Shown: one piece after another, positions 63,706 to 64,000 of the stretch
Numbering within the stretch: position 1 is the stretch's first letter
Layout: every line of letters begins with the position of its first letter
DNA from: Granulicella sp. dw_53
Lineage (GTDB): Bacteria; Acidobacteriota; Terriglobia; Terriglobales; Acidobacteriaceae
Direction: 5' to 3'
Assembly (NCBI RefSeq): GCF_018449545.1
Contig: NZ_JAAVUR010000007.1
Coordinates: 186,001-250,000 of the forward strand
Length of the DNA: 64,000 nt
Made by a program: the position numbers and the translations under genes
Notes under the pieces: model-generated
Seen by the model: only the letters and a program-made list of their open reading frames with translations
What the model was told of the DNA's origin: nothing
Databases searched by the model: none

Positions 63706-64000
63706 GTGCAAATTTTAGGCAACACGCAACCCCAATCCAGCGCACCTCCAATCGCAAGCCATCCCTTCGAGCACGACGAGAGATGGCTTCTTGTGCAGCG
63801 TATCGTCCGAAGCAGGCACTTCGTCAAGGCCTCTCAACTCCGAGAGATTCTGATCTACGTCACTCACCGTGCTCTCTCCGATGAGGGCATCGCGATTCCC
63901 GAGCACGAGATTGCGTGCCGTGTGCTCGGACGTAGGGAAGGCTTTAATCCTAACGACGACAATATCGTTCGCGTCCAGGCCGGGCATCTCCGCAAGAAGT
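63706..64000 (+). CDS. Winged-helix-type regulator-like protein, N-terminus (3' cut)
   Basis: Open to the right edge, 98 codons visible. The first start after an in-frame stop (63703) is GTG at 63706 with AGGGTG upstream. The visible part, LLVQRIVRSRHFVKASQLRE, then ILIYVTHRALSDEG, PEHEIACRVLGRRE and FNPNDDNIVRVQAGHLRKK, matches the N-terminal domain common to many large acidobacterial signalling proteins, which carry TPR or adenylate-cyclase-like parts downstream. The rest is outside the window. Confidence 0.75.
   Translation, partial: MQILGNTQPQSSAPPIASHPFEHDERWLLVQRIVRSRHFVKASQLREILIYVTHRALSDEGIAIPEHEIACRVLGRREGFNPNDDNIVRVQAGHLRKK

Overview
The window looks like chromosome of an acidobacterium of the Terriglobia type (Granulicella, Edaphobacter and Terriglobus relatives). 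The main clues are two very large Oar-like TonB-dependent receptors with an N-terminal carboxypeptidase-regulatory-like domain, a PEP-CTERM protein, Tat-exported hydrolases, high-GC coding sequence and repeated intergenic hairpin elements. The assignment rests on gene style, since no rRNA or marker tree is available here.

Region 1 (1-12929) reads as one catabolic locus: the end of a LacI-type regulator, myo-inositol oxygenase, a TonB-dependent receptor, a Tat-exported metallophosphoesterase, a Tat-exported GH92 alpha-mannosidase, then glpK-glpD-glpF. Two matching 12-bp palindromes, one over the -10 box of the inositol oxygenase promoter and one upstream of the receptor, suggest a shared LacI operator. 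Together the genes could take apart a mannosylated phosphoinositide-like compound into mannose, inositol and glycerol (inference).

Region 2 (12930-25600) has repeat-rich spacers, a TetR/AhpD-like divergent pair with two operators, a three-gene RND efflux operon with a divergent LysR regulator, and a TolB-propeller amidohydrolase. Region 3 (25600-34245) holds a small envelope-type operon, an epimerase, ClpB, Hsp20 and a PEP-CTERM protein, several with clear terminators. Region 4 (34246-38195) is a compact type III polyketide synthase cluster with an FAD enzyme, an ACP and a ketosynthase. Region 5 (38196-48643) contains an NmrA/TetR divergent pair with an operator, an acyltransferase, an MFS exporter, a small beta-barrel-like protein, an M28 peptidase and a second TonB-dependent receptor.

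Region 6 (48644-57050) is the accessory part. glmS is followed by two decayed, colinear copies of its own 3' end, dividing the stretch into modules: BrnT/BrnA-like toxin-antitoxin; acyltransferase, glycosyltransferase and an AT-rich orphan gene; then an AlbA_2 protein. An unusual class II tRNA with anticodon AAG and a decayed duplicate of a DUF2306 gene follow. This looks like repeated insertion at the glmS tail. Region 7 (57051-64000) has the intact DUF2306 gene, an inverted second copy of a ~240-bp intergenic element also found after glpF (candidate structured RNA with terminator), a phosphocholine-type phospholipase C, an EfpL-like elongation factor, a lipoprotein/coiled-coil pair and the start of a regulator-like gene cut by the window edge.
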